The translations under genes and the position numbers were made by a program. Under the pieces are notes generated by a model. It ran no database searches, was not told the DNA's origin, and saw only the letters and a list, made by a program, of their open reading frames with translations. DNA of 64,000 nt from Nipponacmea schrenckii (Eukaryota; Mollusca; Gastropoda; Lottiidae). Location of the stretch: NCBI GenBank assembly GCA_030562195.1, contig JAUJPP010000007.1, positions 20,767,769 through 20,831,768 of the forward strand, written 5' to 3'. Shown piece after piece: positions 38,201 to 51,382 of this stretch (the first letter of the stretch is position 1; each line of letters begins with the position of its first letter).

Positions 38201-39363
38201 ATTTGATTCATTGCATAATGTTAAATTAGTTATCATATTATGAAACATTATTTTTACAGATGCATAAGTCTCAATTACAGTATTTGAAAAAAAAGGACTG
38301 GCAGTATTTTTCAGACTTAACAAAAAGTAAACAATGACGGTCATATTCAGATTTTACACAAAGAGACACTTTGTTGTTGACAATAAATAATCGACAGTTA
38401 CCATTGGCGCACGCGCCAAAACACATGCAAATGTTATGTGGGCGACTTAAAAAAATTCCACAAAGTATTTCCCCGAGTGATTTGAGATATTACGCTTATC
38501 CTTTTCCGTAACAAATACCGTGTGCAAATATATAACGATATTATGCAATGCTAACCAATGTTATTGTAAACAACTCAAAACGAAACCGCTTTGAAACCGT
38601 CGTAAATGTTGAAAACAACCTCTCCTCAGCACTTAACCTGTCAAACTGACATTACTCAAACCCAACATAAAAAAGGTCGATAGAAAAAGGAACTTCTAAC
38701 ATCCATTTTGAAATGTACATTCCTTAGAAAAGGGTCAATGAAGGGAATCGCAAGGTTCAAAGTGAATAGCCTAAACCTCGATAATTTTACCCAAGATATG
38801 CACAAAATGAAAACAACAAAGATGGCGGACTCCATCCGTCCGCATGACTTTTCACAAGAATGATATTTTTTTTCTCAACATCTCATTCTAAGTCAAACTG
38901 TCGATTAATCAACACCACCACATGAAGGTTTCTGACAAAATCCAATTAGGACGAAAAAAATGGATTTAAAATTTTTTTCTCCACGGACAGAATTATCGGC
39001 GGTAAAATGACAGGCGAGCAGGCGGGCAAAATCAGCTGACAGCTGACCTGAAATCACAAAGATCCATTTACATATTTAAAAAAATGATGCATACCTATTT
39101 CCCTGTCCTTTCTTTCCTTTCGTCCTCTTTTTGGAATATGTATCTGGCATAGGTAAAGTGGATGCATAGCCATGTTCGGCTTCTGAAATAGAAACGAAAA
39201 CAAAAGCATGAGAACCCCACATGAGAGCTGTCAGTGTCAAAATGGAGCCGATGCGACGTGGCAATGTTGAGAAAAATTGTGTTTTTTCCACAAAATACAT
39301 ACCCCTTTCTCTTCTTTCAATGAAATCTGCAGCTTGTAATAACTGGGCAATACTCTGCATCAT
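35285..39363 (-). CDS. MXD: MXD/Mad-family bHLH-leucine-zipper repressor
   Basis: Six exons: 39363-39303, 39182-39095, 38026-37997, 37237-37123, 35851-35671, 35427-35285 (TGA). Phases match; 618 nt, 205 aa (vertebrate MXD proteins are about 205-230). Residues 1-25 hold the Sin3-interaction helix [16 protein letters not shown] followed by EAEHGYAS, nearly identical to vertebrate MXD. The basic region and helix 1 read [19 protein letters not shown], with loop and helix 2 [21 protein letters not shown]; the zipper follows ([24 protein letters not shown]). The tail is Ser/Thr- and acid-rich. Family knowledge: it heterodimerises with Max at CACGTG E-boxes and recruits Sin3/HDAC, opposing Myc. Start chosen at 39363 because it places the helix at the N-terminus; an in-frame upstream ATG (39459) would add an unrelated 32-residue extension. 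Exon 3 is only 30 nt and encodes the core of the basic region. Confidence 0.95.
36669..37101. mobile_element. MITE-like element with 20-bp terminal inverted repeats
   Basis: 'agggataatagccgttagaa' at 36669-36688 is matched by its reverse complement at 37082-37101 with one mismatch. The 433 bp between them has no ORF. It lies in the MXD intron between the helix-2 exon and the zipper exon, ending 21 bp before the 37123 splice donor. Target-site duplication is not clear. Confidence 0.65.
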
Positions 39364-39750
39364 TAAGTTAATTTGCAAATTCCTTAAAACGATGGGGAAT
39401 GGATGATAAAATCCACACAAAGTTGCTTCCCCGAATGTTTTGGACCTAAATAAACGCACGTTGAGGCAAGACTAGCGCGAGCTATCGTTTTGTTTACCTT
39501 CTATTTGAATAAGATATTGTAACGAAGGATTTGATTGGTTGATGACGTCAGCATAAATTACTAATAATATGCAGCAGAATGGGCCAATGAAATAGAAGAC
39601 ATGGTAACCACGTGAAAGGGCCACGCCTTATTCTGTGTTTATATCTCATGACCTCGTGACGATTTGGAGTTTTAACACGTTGATTGTGTGCAGAAATGGG
39701 GTCAATCACGAAATAAACGTCTTACGAAAAAGGAAAAAAAAATTCACGTG
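39364..39750 (-). promoter_or_regulatory. MXD upstream region with CRE, CCAAT and two CACGTG E-boxes
   Basis: Upstream of the MXD start: ATTGG (39534-39538, CCAAT on the minus strand), palindromic CRE TGACGTCA (39543-39550), CCAAT (39584-39588), CACGTG (39609-39614) and a second CACGTG (39745-39750). Locally richer in CpG than the flanks. CACGTG is the known Max-network site, so feedback control is plausible but inferred. Confidence 0.55.
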
Positions 39751-40840
39751 CGTGTTAGAAATAAAGAAAGGATGTAGATTATAATTGCCCGTTACTTAAC
39801 GACTTAACAAAATTTGCAGGTTTTGTAAATTAAAATTGGGTCATATCGGCCTTCACTCAAAGTGTAAACAAAATGGTTAAGTTTCCTAAATGCATATAAT
39901 TACACAGATAGGAATATTAACTGTTGTTTGCAATGCAAGTGTGTAGTGCAACTTCTTGACATTTCAAATGATACTTATTATTACTTAGACCTACTATCAC
40001 AAATCCAATGCAACAATGATAAATAAACTAGTAATTTTGAAAATGATTTTTATCTTTGGACCTGGAAAAAGGCTGTTATATTAGTGAAAATAATTAATCG
40101 ACAGTGTGCAATAATTGTCCGAACTTGATGCACGCTCTCGAAGTGCACCTGTACTAGTAAAATCTACATTTATCCAGGGAACCATGACAACAGTATAAAA
40201 TGTTCAAATCTGTCCTGTGCCTAAAGCTAATAATTTATGCGAACTTGAAAAAAGAGAATCTATATGTATAACCCGTATTGAAATAAAAGTTTAGATCTAT
40301 AAATAGTTAATTTGGCCTTTGGCAAAAAAAAAAAGAATTTATTACTCTTGACACATTTGAATGTCAGCTGACATGTCATATATAAAGTTGTAGGCAACAT
40401 GGACATCATTTGACTGACCTACTTTATATTGTCAGAGAAAAAACTGGACACTCATCATTACCAGCCGAATGAATATATCATAGATAAGCTTAGCAGATTG
40501 ATATTTACAATGCTGACGAAAGAACTATTATAAAAATGGGTATACCCTATAAATACAAGTATCACGCGATCTATCAAGTTAGTGATGACGAAATCTAGTT
40601 TATTTCTGGCAAGTTAAGTGAACCTGTTATTTATCTTTATGTAGATGGCTATCGGATCCCAACTGCTGATATTTATTCCAAATTAAAATAAGATTCAACT
40701 ACTCAAAACTTCCCGGGGGTTGGACCCGCTCCTACTCACCTTGCTCCATGAACCCCCCGCACCCATCTTTAAATTTCGCTCTACTTTTTCCAATATGAAC
40801 TAATCCAAACTCCAAATCCCCTTTCCCAAAGCTCAACTAG
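39751..40840. other. Intergenic, nothing recognised
   Basis: AT-rich, without ORFs of note or ordered repeats. Confidence 0.45.
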
Positions 40841-40849
40841 ACTTTCAAA

Positions 40850-41245
40850 CCTGCACTACCCTTTAGAACCTTCCATACCTGAACTAACCTTCAAACCTAA
40901 ATTAACCTTCCATACCTGAAATAACCTTCAAACATAAATTAACCTTCCATACCTGAACTAACCTTCAAACATAAATTAACCTTCCATACCTGAACTAACC
41001 TTCAAACCTAAATTAACCTTCCATACCTGAACTAACCTTCAAACCTAAATTAACCTTCCATACCTGAACGAACCTTCCAAGCCTTAACTAACCTTTCAAA
41101 CCTGCACTACACTTTAGAATCTGAACTAACCTTCCAAACTTTATTTAGCCTTCCATTACTGCGCTATCATTTAGAACCTTAACTAGCCTTCCATACCTAA
41201 ACTAACCTTCTAAACCCGAATTAATCTTCCATACCTGAAGTAACC
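40850..41245. repeat. Minisatellite built on 'aaccttccatacctgaact'
   Basis: About ten copies of a ~37-bp dimeric unit made of two related halves, 'aaccttccatacctgaact' and 'aaccttcaaacctaaatt', best conserved at 40890-41065 and decaying outward. Confidence 0.88.
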
Positions 41246-44200
41246 CTTGTTTATGTTTATCTACAAAACACAGGTATTATATTCACTACATTGTTTCAAC
41301 TGTTTTTTTACGTACATTCTTTTTTGATATGTTTTCTGATCCATCGACCTAATCGCATTATTTAAAGAGGAACATCACGACAAATGTAAACTTTGTGTGA
41401 CAACTACATTGCTTTCTCAAAAACTCTTCAATGAAGAGCTTATTTGCCTTGAAGGTAATTCTTGTCTACAGAAGCAGTTCTTCGGCCATCTCCTCTCAGT
41501 GCTGTTTTTCTTCAAATATTGTCACAGTATCCAGTAAGGCATATCAATGTGGCTGATGCCATTATATAGGTTCAATGGACAGTCAAGAAATATTGCTTTG
41601 AAGTCCTTTACTGATCAATAACTTGGAATTCCTAGCAGTTATAGCTTTGATCTAATATATAAAAGGCTGGGAAACATGCAGCATCTATTTGCAAGTTTTT
41701 TACCATATGCTTACTGCTAAATTCGTAAATTAAACCAGTCACAAAATGATTTGGAGCTGTGCCAACACATTTGTATGGGTGTATGTCAATTTTTATCAGC
41801 AAAATGTAGATTTAAAGGGACATTGATCTCTAAATAATAGAAAAGATTAACAATTAAAATCCACGCAGGTCTATTTGAACTGAATCATCTGCATATCTGA
41901 ACATATCCAAACCTAATGGATGAAGAATAGTACATACGTCATGTATATGGTTCGCTTCTTATAACAAGGAAAACAAGGGAATGGTTCGCTTCTTATTAGA
42001 AAGTAAAAATGGAAAGGATTGAAAGTATTTTTAATTTTTATTCTGTTCCCTTTTTTAAACTTTTATACCGGCCAATGATTGACAGTAACCTGTACACAAA
42101 CAATCATAATTTATTTCTCATAAAAAAAAGTGAAATGATGAGGTCAACAGGCGGTGGTTGGTTTATCAAAAACCGATAACAAGGTATCAAAAATTTTATC
42201 TTATCTTCAATAACAAGTTTGGAATGATTTAGACAGTTTACCCTTGGATTTACCCAGCCATACACCCTATAGAGAGCCAGCACTTTGATTGTCACATGCC
42301 AAAAGATAACACTGGTTCTTTTTGACCAACAACATACCATAAACATGTACTTTAGTTTACTTATCTATATACAGTGTCTCACATTACAGTCAAGCCTAGA
42401 TAATTTGTAAATAATTTTAGATCTTACGGAATACTTGATGGATCTATTTTAATCTAATGCAAATTTTCCACACCTTGAATACCAAATGGCTCGATCATTC
42501 AAAAAAGCTTATGGAAATGATATTATAATATCATTGTCTTGCGTAAGTCCAATAATGGGTGTAATAGTACATGGTCCTTTCGCTGGCGGATCTAAACTTT
42601 CCAAATTAGAGTAAAGAACGAAGAACCTAAAGGAAGTATCTATCAAAAACAAATCAAATCAATTAAAGCTTTATCGATGGACTAAACAAGACAGCCCAAA
42701 AACTAGTACACGACCGAAATCCCACTTTAATACAACCTACTTCACTTTTACATGCCCTAAGATATTAGACATGGCTATCTATATTATCTAATAACACGTA
42801 TAATATATGTTCAACACCTATCTGTCCAAAGGGTATATATGTATAATACAAGATTAATTGTTATATAATATTATATTAATAATATACTCTAATAACTAAA
42901 GGTGACTAGGGTCAACAAACTGTTAATATACTGGAGACTCAAACAAATAACCAATTGTTATGTTATCTTCAATGTAAATATTTTTACTTAATTACTATAG
43001 GCCTACTGCACATCCAATGATGAGAAGATGCGCTGGGTCAAATCTACATGTTAATACAGGCTTAGGTACAGAAATGTAATACAAATGTAATGTTATCTCT
43101 CGAGTATTATGTTATTGGATACATCGATTTAGAAAATGTTATATACTTATGTGAACAATTGAGTGTTATTTTATGCTTTTATTAGAACCAATGGAAGTGC
43201 TATGCAACTTAGGCATTAATTTAAATGGAAATGAACAGACAATGTGTTGGCAATATTAAACTGTCGATATTCATTACAATTCTTGTATAAAATAGTGGCG
43301 TATGTGAAGTTATAATACCTATTCGATGGGATGTTGTAATATCACAATGATAAATTGAATATTACCGGATCTAGGAAAAACGAAAATTTATTGTAATTTT
43401 ATTCTTGGAATAAAAATTTAAAAAATTAAAAGCAAGGAGGCGATTGACAAAACATTTTGAGAGTATAAAAATTTCCCGGTCTCAGGAACCAAAGAAATTT
43501 ATTCCAACTCCATTTTGGAATAATTTTGACGACTGGTACCCATCCAACATTTAAGGAGGCGATTGCTTACAATAATCCTTTATGGAGGGGCTATAAATTA
43601 ATTTCGGGGCACAAGTCAATATATCAATATCATTCCGACCCTTTTAAATAAAATTTCCCGTGGGAGTGCAAAAATGTTTAACCCCCCCCCAACAACAACA
43701 AAAAATTTTTGAAAAAGCGATCTGCGCCCCTGGAATCCTTTATTAGGACAGGAAGTGAATTGGTATAAATCGAGAAATGTGAGGTGCATCATATAGTATT
43801 GAATTACGTGCACAACGTACAGATATATCAATATCATATAGTAAGTTGTTAAATACAACTCTTATGGTAGTGCAAAGAATGTTTTCGACTTTCATTCTTT
43901 CCAACAACAACAAAAAATGTTTTAACATGAAGAAACATGTTCAAATTATAATTGCGTTTGAAGAATCATTTATACAAATTTTATATCTAAATTGTCCATT
44001 AGTATATTGTAAACAAAAGAAACATGCAACGTTATAGTAACAACTATGACAATGTTTAAATAGCACAACAAAGACATTATCTATATCTAAATATTACCCT
44101 TTTAACCTGCCATACTTCTTGATCTGAACAGTTATTGTCTGGTGATAATACATTAACAATAGGTAATTGATTGAAATGGTAACAATTATATCTACGTTAT

Positions 44201-46569
44201 ACAAATACAATGACGGTAGAATTTAGATTGAAGAACAATACTGTCTACGCTTTCAGATCGACTACACTATTAATACAGTAGTAAGATTTACACTCAATAA
44301 CTTCATTAACATCAACCTATCCTAAATTAACTAATCAATTAATGAAGATTTCACAGCAATTAATGCGTATTTAACTTTCTTTACATCCTAATTGTTTGAC
44401 ACAGTATGTCACCTTCTGTGAAGTGTTGGAGGTCACTTGCTACTGCGGTTGCTTTCTACTGTCCCGGTGATAAATAAGTCGCAGAAAGGTTATCAATTAT
44501 GTGACAAGTGACAAGTGTGTAAATTGGGTTCAAATAACGTCTAGTGAGTTTCATAATGGTTTTCAGACAAATATATAGGATACACAGAGGCAAAAGGCAA
44601 AGCTAATTCCTGCATATTTCACTTTGGCTGACACAATGTTTCTATAAATGACGAGAAATGATGAATGAAACGTCTATACTTCCTGTGCCTAATGCGCTAA
44701 TGCAGACTGTCAACGCCATGCAGTGTACAATGAAAGAAATGTATGCCGGCAGTAACTTTCTATTTTGTATCTTAAAGTATCTCGAAGTATCTTAAAATGA
44801 TAAAGATAAATGACGAGAAGGGCCTATAAGATCACTTAACGATCGTGTAAAGCGATTTGTGGTTGTGGGTTAACAATGCAAATTAGTTAAGATGAACACT
44901 GAACTTTTACTCAAATGTCGCCATGTATTTCTTGGTGGGTCTTTCTTAAATATACAAAGAATGTAATTATTTCAAGCATATTTTAATCTCTTTTCATATT
45001 GTTACCATTTTCCCAGAAAATTATTTAAATCGAAAACCCAATAATCGACACTAACAAGAGAAATATGTTGTTTGATGTTTTCTTCCAAACTAAATAATAT
45101 AAGAGTTATTTTAAATATATTGGCTAGGATATCAACATGTGTGGTTAATTAGTAAGACTACTTTGGCACCATTTTACCTTTGACTATATCGTTCATTTCT
45201 GATTGATGTCCACGTCAAAAACTATTTTAATTTTTTCTTGTCTATCATTCTTGCTTATTATTATGGTCAGATCTTTGAAGCAAAAACTTCTTATAAAGTT
45301 CATGAGGTACATACAATAGATATAGTTTGTTATTCTATAGTTAGTGACAGTCTTTATCTGAACAATTTACCTTTTACACGTCGACATACGAGGTATATTT
45401 TGTTTGTATTAGAACTTGAGAAAAACACTTGTTTTTTCGGGAAAACAGAACATTATTTTATGTAGGACTAAGTATGTAGGAAATGTGGTAGACACTATAA
45501 TATATTGTTTGTTAATATTTTTATGAAAACGAAATAACCCTATTGAAGTTGCACTTTACATCGAAGAAGTTATTTTCAGACATAAAGGCGCTCTTCATTT
45601 TCAACAAGGAATGCATGAGTTTTAGACTAATCCATTTTAGTTTAATCCTGTTTGCATGTGATTATTCTTAAACGTAAAAAAAACGATTGTGACGAACTAA
45701 ATTTCTTTATGTATTTCAAGGTCATGTGATGGGATGTCTATGTCGTCTTTCTTCAATTTAAGGTTATTTAAGACGTCAAATTGGTTATCCAAATCACCTT
45801 TTCAAGGTTGCGTCATAGATAAAAAAAAAAAAAATAATTAAAACACGTTTTATAAAAATTGCTACGCTGCAAAAGGGCTGTTTTATTCATCAAAATATTG
45901 ACACTAATTTGAAGAGGATAGAATGACTCAAATACACCGCGAGTTTACATACACCAAGTCAACTCTGTTCTGTTTACAAACACAACATTTTTTGCAGCCA
46001 CTGCACAAGATGTCATATCATCACGAGTGTAAAAACGCTACGAATAACATTATTATTATTTTAAAAGTAACGTTAAAGAAATCGATATATACCAACAGTT
46101 GTTAATAAATCAAGCATGCATTTCATGTCTAGAATTTCAATTTGTCATAATTGGGTGATTTCTTATAATTAATGAAGCAATTAAAGATGGTACGCCAATC
46201 CTTAGAACTGTTATAAAGGTACAGAGAATCTGTGTAGCAAAATATGTAATTAATAAACTCAATTATTCATGAAGTAATTGATAAGTATGTTCTAGATAAC
46301 ATGTTACACTTCTTTTATCTTTCAACGTCTCTTAAAATCTAATTATTCATCCTAACAGCTTGACTAAATTATACTTGCTTTTGTCGAATGCATAATAAAT
46401 GACAGAGGTCACCTAATTTATTCATATGTTTCCATCTATTGACTGTGTTCACTATTTGTCATGCTCATGTTCATAATATAGTGTGATCACGGTTATAATC
46501 ATCGTATTTGTTATCGGTATGTTTGTATTTTGATCTTTTTAAACCTATTGGTCTCAGACAACATTTTAA
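41246..46569. other. Intergenic, no supported gene
   Basis: Long AT-rich stretch. Except for the repeat block at 43430-43930, I see no conserved exon or RNA gene. ORFs present are short and domain-free. Confidence 0.45.
43430..43930. repeat. Degenerate direct repeats
   Basis: 'aaggaggcgattg' recurs at about 43434 and 43553. 'atatatcaatatcat', 'gtgcaaa.aatgttt' and 'caacaacaacaaaaaat' recur in order about 205 bp apart (43617-43708 and 43821-43919). Contains a C10 run near 43682. Confidence 0.55.
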
Positions 46570-46776
46570 GTGATCTCATTCTAAGTGGTATCATTCAAAG
46601 TTTACATTTGTATCATTCAACGTTTTCATGGTATCATTCATCATTTAATGGTATCATTCAACGTTTATATTGGTATCATGCAACGTGTATATCGGTCTCA
46701 TTCTAGATTTATTTTGGTATCATTCAACGTTCATATTGGCATCATTATCTGTTTGTATTGGTATCATTCAACGTAA
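46570..46776. repeat. Minisatellite arm A (ggtatcattcaacgtttata)
   Basis: About nine tandem copies of a ~22-bp unit of type 'ttggtatcattcaacgttta'. Confidence 0.85.
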
Positions 46777-46977
46777 TAACAGCATTGTTTTTTGATTACT
46801 TTGCCAACTAGCGGTGCACAGTTTGATTTTTTTTCTTTTCCCCTAAAGCTCATAAAAATACGGGTTAATAACCTCCATATAACTATAATAGAAACTAGTA
46901 AAAATTTCCCAGCGAAACAAGTTTAATTAATAACCCGTATGTTTTCTTTTCTTTATAATACATAAAATTGTAACAAG

Positions 46978-47202
46978 ACCAGTATTCAACGTTGTATGAG
47001 ACCTATATAAACGTTGTTCTGAGGCGAATATGACGTTGTATGAGACTAATATAAACGTTGTATAAGGACCAACATTAAAGTTGAATGAGTCCAATATAAA
47101 CGTTGTTCTGAGACCAATATAAACGTTGTTCTGAGACCAATATAAAAGTTGAATGAGACTAATATAAACGTTGTATGAGACCAATATAAACGTTGAATAA
47201 CA
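46978..47202. repeat. Minisatellite arm B, inverted relative to arm A
   Basis: About ten tandem copies of 'gagaccaatataaacgttg' type, i.e. the reverse complement of the arm A unit, separated from arm A by about 200 bp of unique sequence. Confidence 0.85.
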
Positions 47203-47229
47203 ATTATATAGCCTTATCATTTTATACCA

Positions 47230-50200
47230 ATTATCACACTTCACTTTAATGAGTAGGCTATATTATACTTATTACTTTTAATACAAATCAAATCTTTCAA
47301 ACCATGTCATGTGACAATAGACATTAATTTAGAACTATTTTATAACTGAATGATTAATAGACTAGATGAGTCAAATAAATAAATATTAATAACTATAGTG
47401 TAGGTAGTGTCATGCATATTGTAAAGTAAGCCAATCCTGTATGTATTTAAAGCACACCGGTAATCCTGTTGAAGATATTTATACATCTGATTTAATTATT
47501 ACAGAAAATTTCAAATATATGCCTCATCCCAAATATCACGATTCTTGGTGTGAAACAATTTGGATTGTTCTCAGAGAAACGTGCAGACATTGAATCTCGA
47601 TGGTGAGAAAATAGTGTATTCGCCAAAATGGGAATTTTGGTGACTTAGTTTTAAGATCTCATAACATTGGCCTATTTGGAGTTACGGTACTTGGAGTAAT
47701 TTCATTTTCAACAAATTCATACTTTTGTACAAGTAAATCCACTTACGTGAAAACTATTGAATTTAACGTCAAATTTATTGTCACATGTCTAAAATTAGAC
47801 CCAATACTATAGGGTCACTCTTGTGAAACTTGTTTTTCAGTTCATTCAGTCCTTGCCAGGTCACAAAAATAAAAGGTTCAATATCTATAGTTAATATCAT
47901 TTAAGTCAGGTTTTGATGCGGTTATTATTTAAGTGCAGCTTTCGTCTACCGTACGCTGATGAACCTATTGGAATTGTCAAGATACACATGTTGTACCAGC
48001 CTAACCACATGGTTAGAGATAATACTGTTTCTTGTCATATACCCCTAGATATACCATGTTTCCTTGGAATACTAAACCAGTCAACCAGTTATTCATACAT
48101 TTTTATTTATTTTATTGATACCATATACTATTACTATTCAGTCAAGTATAATCATAATCCTCTGACAGGAGTTTGGTGAATTACTTTGTTGATCTAATCT
48201 GCCAAATGTTGACAGATCTCTCTTCGTTTTTTTGTTATTCAATGATGTTGAAAGTTACTTTAAAATATGCCCCTATCTTTACACTCAAACATCTTTTGCA
48301 AGGACAGCTATTGGGAATTGGAGTGCAAGACCGTTTCAATCTTAATTTGCAAATTAACGTAAATAGCCCAGGTTTAAAGTTATTGATAGCCATTCTAGGT
48401 CAATGTTTGTGTCAAACGTACTCTACATTACGTGCTAAAAGTCACTTTGCTATCTCTTTTCGATTTTAACACACGGGTATGACTATATAAGGTCATAATG
48501 TATCCATACCATATCTCAGCTGGATACACAATGTGTTTCATGTATAGTCAGTGGTTTTGTGGATTATGAAACCACGGACTGTTTCCCTGTACGTTTTATT
48601 ATTCCTCGACTGAGTCATGATCATAGGAGAATGTATTTAATTGTTGGTTTGTTTGTGATACAGGGTAAAAGGTTAAGACAATGGGTGCAGGAAGTATATT
48701 TAGTCATCTAGTACATAATAAATATTCAAATATAATTGATATTAGACTAATTGCTATTGTCAAGAATTGGATGCCTGCGTCTTTAAGGTGGAACAGTTTT
48801 TGTACATGTTGGTTGTTACTTAGAAACATATTCCCCATCTATCTGGTTTAGATCCATGTCCAATAGAAATAGTTGTTATTATGCGAAAGTGAGTAATGGA
48901 GTTACATTGTTATTGCAGTATCTGACCAAAGTGAAACTGACGCAATTCCTGTTATGTGCTGTTATATCAATAAGTACCAACATTTTCAAATGTTCGATAA
49001 AGCACATCCAATACTGTATAAAAAATCAGCCCACTATACAAACCCTTTAAATCAACTATTTCTGTCGTTCCTTGACATCAAATTGGAGAAAAATAGGTCA
49101 ATAAAGGACATGTCAAACAGTAAAGTTGTTAAAACAGTAATAGTGTATAGGGCCCTGAACTCTATTTAAACTCATTTGAATATGCAATATGCACGTAACA
49201 TTATTTAGGCTTTAGATCCCATAGAGTCATTAATACCAGTGTTTACTTTACTGCAATATATCATAATTTACTTGACAGGTGTATGTTATCAAACCTTATA
49301 TTTAACTAGTGCACAACAAATTTATACTACTCTACAAATTTGAGTACGAAAGCAAACTTGCAGAATAGTTTGCAGTTTTATTCACTGTGTATACCATAGC
49401 GCGCTGAAGTTTCTGATATATTACATGGCAAGTGTTTTATCTGCAGCCAATCACAACCACTCTATAATTAAATAAATGCTTCTTTCGTGGCAGCCAAAAC
49501 ATAAACAAAAATAGAACAGGCGATTATTGGCCTTGACCTCAAAAGATATACTAGTACAATTGTGTTATGCCAAGAGTACAAAATGTCTTGATGAAAGCGA
49601 AATGTAATTTACCATTTGTACCATGATTTGGTGCATCTTATTTCAATGTCTTTGGAACTTCATATGCAACAACAAGCGAAACTATACAAACTTAATTGCT
49701 GGAAGGCCCACTTCATGTCTATAGTGATGATTGGGCAGTTTAACGGGGCCCCAATCAGGATGTGTTAGACATTTTTAGAATTGTCAATAGGTTTTATTTT
49801 TTTTTATTTCCTCTTATATAAAATTGATTGATGAGTCTGTAGATAAGACAAAAGTTAGATCTTAGATGAGAATCAAAAGAAGGTATGCTAAAGTCACGTT
49901 TTGGAAAATGTTTCATTTATAACTCTTATGGCATTGTCATTTCATATTGCATCAACGAATTACTTTTTATTCGTATTAGTAGATTCTAGATAGAAGCCTA
50001 CCTATCGAGTTTCAATAAAATAGCGATAAAAGGTACTGATTATAGATGATTAACATGGATAAGAGTGGTATTTTTTTAACTTCATGTTAAGTGTTTTGTT
50101 TATGTATAATTCAACGGAAATTATATAGGCCAATAATATTTCCTTCCTATATGTTCTTTATTGGTTCATATTAATTTGTTAAATCTCAAGTTTATAATTT

Positions 50201-51380
50201 TACTATTCCATTTACATTCACATAGTGCAGAAAGATATCTCAAGTATGTACATGTATTAGTGTTTGTTGTATTTATACTTAAACAAATCTGTTTGTCCTC
50301 TATTGTATTTCCTTACAGTTACAATATTTCAACTTGACGCCAATTTACATCTGTAATGTTATGATATGAACCGCCAAACGACTAGACATTTTTTTATGTC
50401 CACCCTTCAGATCTCACTGAAAAGGGGAAACCGGGTTGAATGTTCATCTCGACCTTTGATTGGGTGGCGAGCAAGCAACTAACCACCGCTACTCCCAAAC
50501 AGCAAAGAGTAGAAGGGTGAGACAGGGTAGTATATGAAGTCCCGACGTCTTTAGTTGATAAATGACACGCGTTCGACGGTTACTAATATGTAGATCTATT
50601 AACAGCTAAATATTAAATTTCATCTTTATTCGAATAAAGAAGAAACTCGTAAGGTTTGAGTCGTTTGGAAATCCAAAATGATTCATAATCTATTGGTGAA
50701 TAGTAGTAACGTTACTCTTTTATATTTCAAAATAAGATATAATAGGGACAACCAAACATTCACTGGCCTATCTCCCCCAAATACTATTTATAGTAATATG
50801 ACCTAAACAACTTCCATATCTTACTTATCTTTGCATCCCACAAGGATATATAGTTCCGGTTTTGTATAATACTTAAAATCAAAATGATGTCATCTTAATT
50901 ACTAACCCTAGAATATATACGAAATAACGACGATGAAGACGAACAGAAGAGAATTGTAAGGGAGAAAAACAGGTATTTATGGTGGTAAGTAGCCGACAAC
51001 TACTCTTATAACTTGTTATCATTGTTTCTCCATTATGTGTCGCCACATTTTACATGTACTCTACTGTACATTGTAGTTTACGTACCACATCGAACACATT
51101 GTCACATAGTTAAAAATCAGTTGTGACAACCAAAATTAACAGAAATAAAATAACACTAACGTATATTTTTAAAAATACGACACTTTTTAAAATACAGAAA
51201 CACGTGAAAGCTTAAAATAGGTCACTCAAGAGAGTAAGACTAACCAGCACATACTAAACTAATGACAAATGTCACATCTCTCGTGGATGCAGGATGCTGA
51301 TAAATTATACGTCTCTATAAGACTTCTTACGTTACGGATGTCTTAAACATCTTTTAGAACATATTGGTGAAGTGAAGTAT
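47230..51380. other. Intergenic upstream of the TLR pair; no supported gene
   Basis: Two adjoining short ORFs (47913-48179, 48173-48469, plus) lack domains. A possible degraded SINE is at 50395-50500. The region just upstream of 51383 must hold the promoter of the first receptor, but no convincing TATA or initiator was singled out. Confidence 0.45.
50395..50500 (-). mobile_element. Possible degraded tRNA-related SINE
   Basis: Minus strand reads 'agtagcggtggttagttgct' then 'tgctcgccacccaatcaaag' and 'gtcgagatgaac', resembling an A box and a worn B box. It shares 'gtggYt-agt' and 'gcttgct' with the SINE at 24 kb. Confidence 0.3.
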
Positions 51381-51382
51381 TA

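Noticed and set aside
38819..38828. 'aagatggcgg' in the MXD intron as an alternative translation start or YY1-type promoter site
   Set aside because: On the plus strand it opens no sustained frame, and it is in an intron of the opposite-strand gene; could be a regulatory word but evidence is only one short match.
39364..39459. Upstream in-frame ATG giving MXD a 32-residue N-terminal extension
   Set aside because: Family members begin close to the Sin3-interaction helix; the extension shows no family resemblance.
46585..47244. ORFs on both strands with repeated 'VSFNVYIG' / 'FILVSYNVYI' patterns
   Set aside because: They are translations of the minisatellite arms whose unit happens to stay open in one frame, not repeat proteins.
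47913..48469. Two overlapping plus-strand ORFs that might be one small gene
   Set aside because: No recognisable domain, no splice sites joining them, composition like the flanks.
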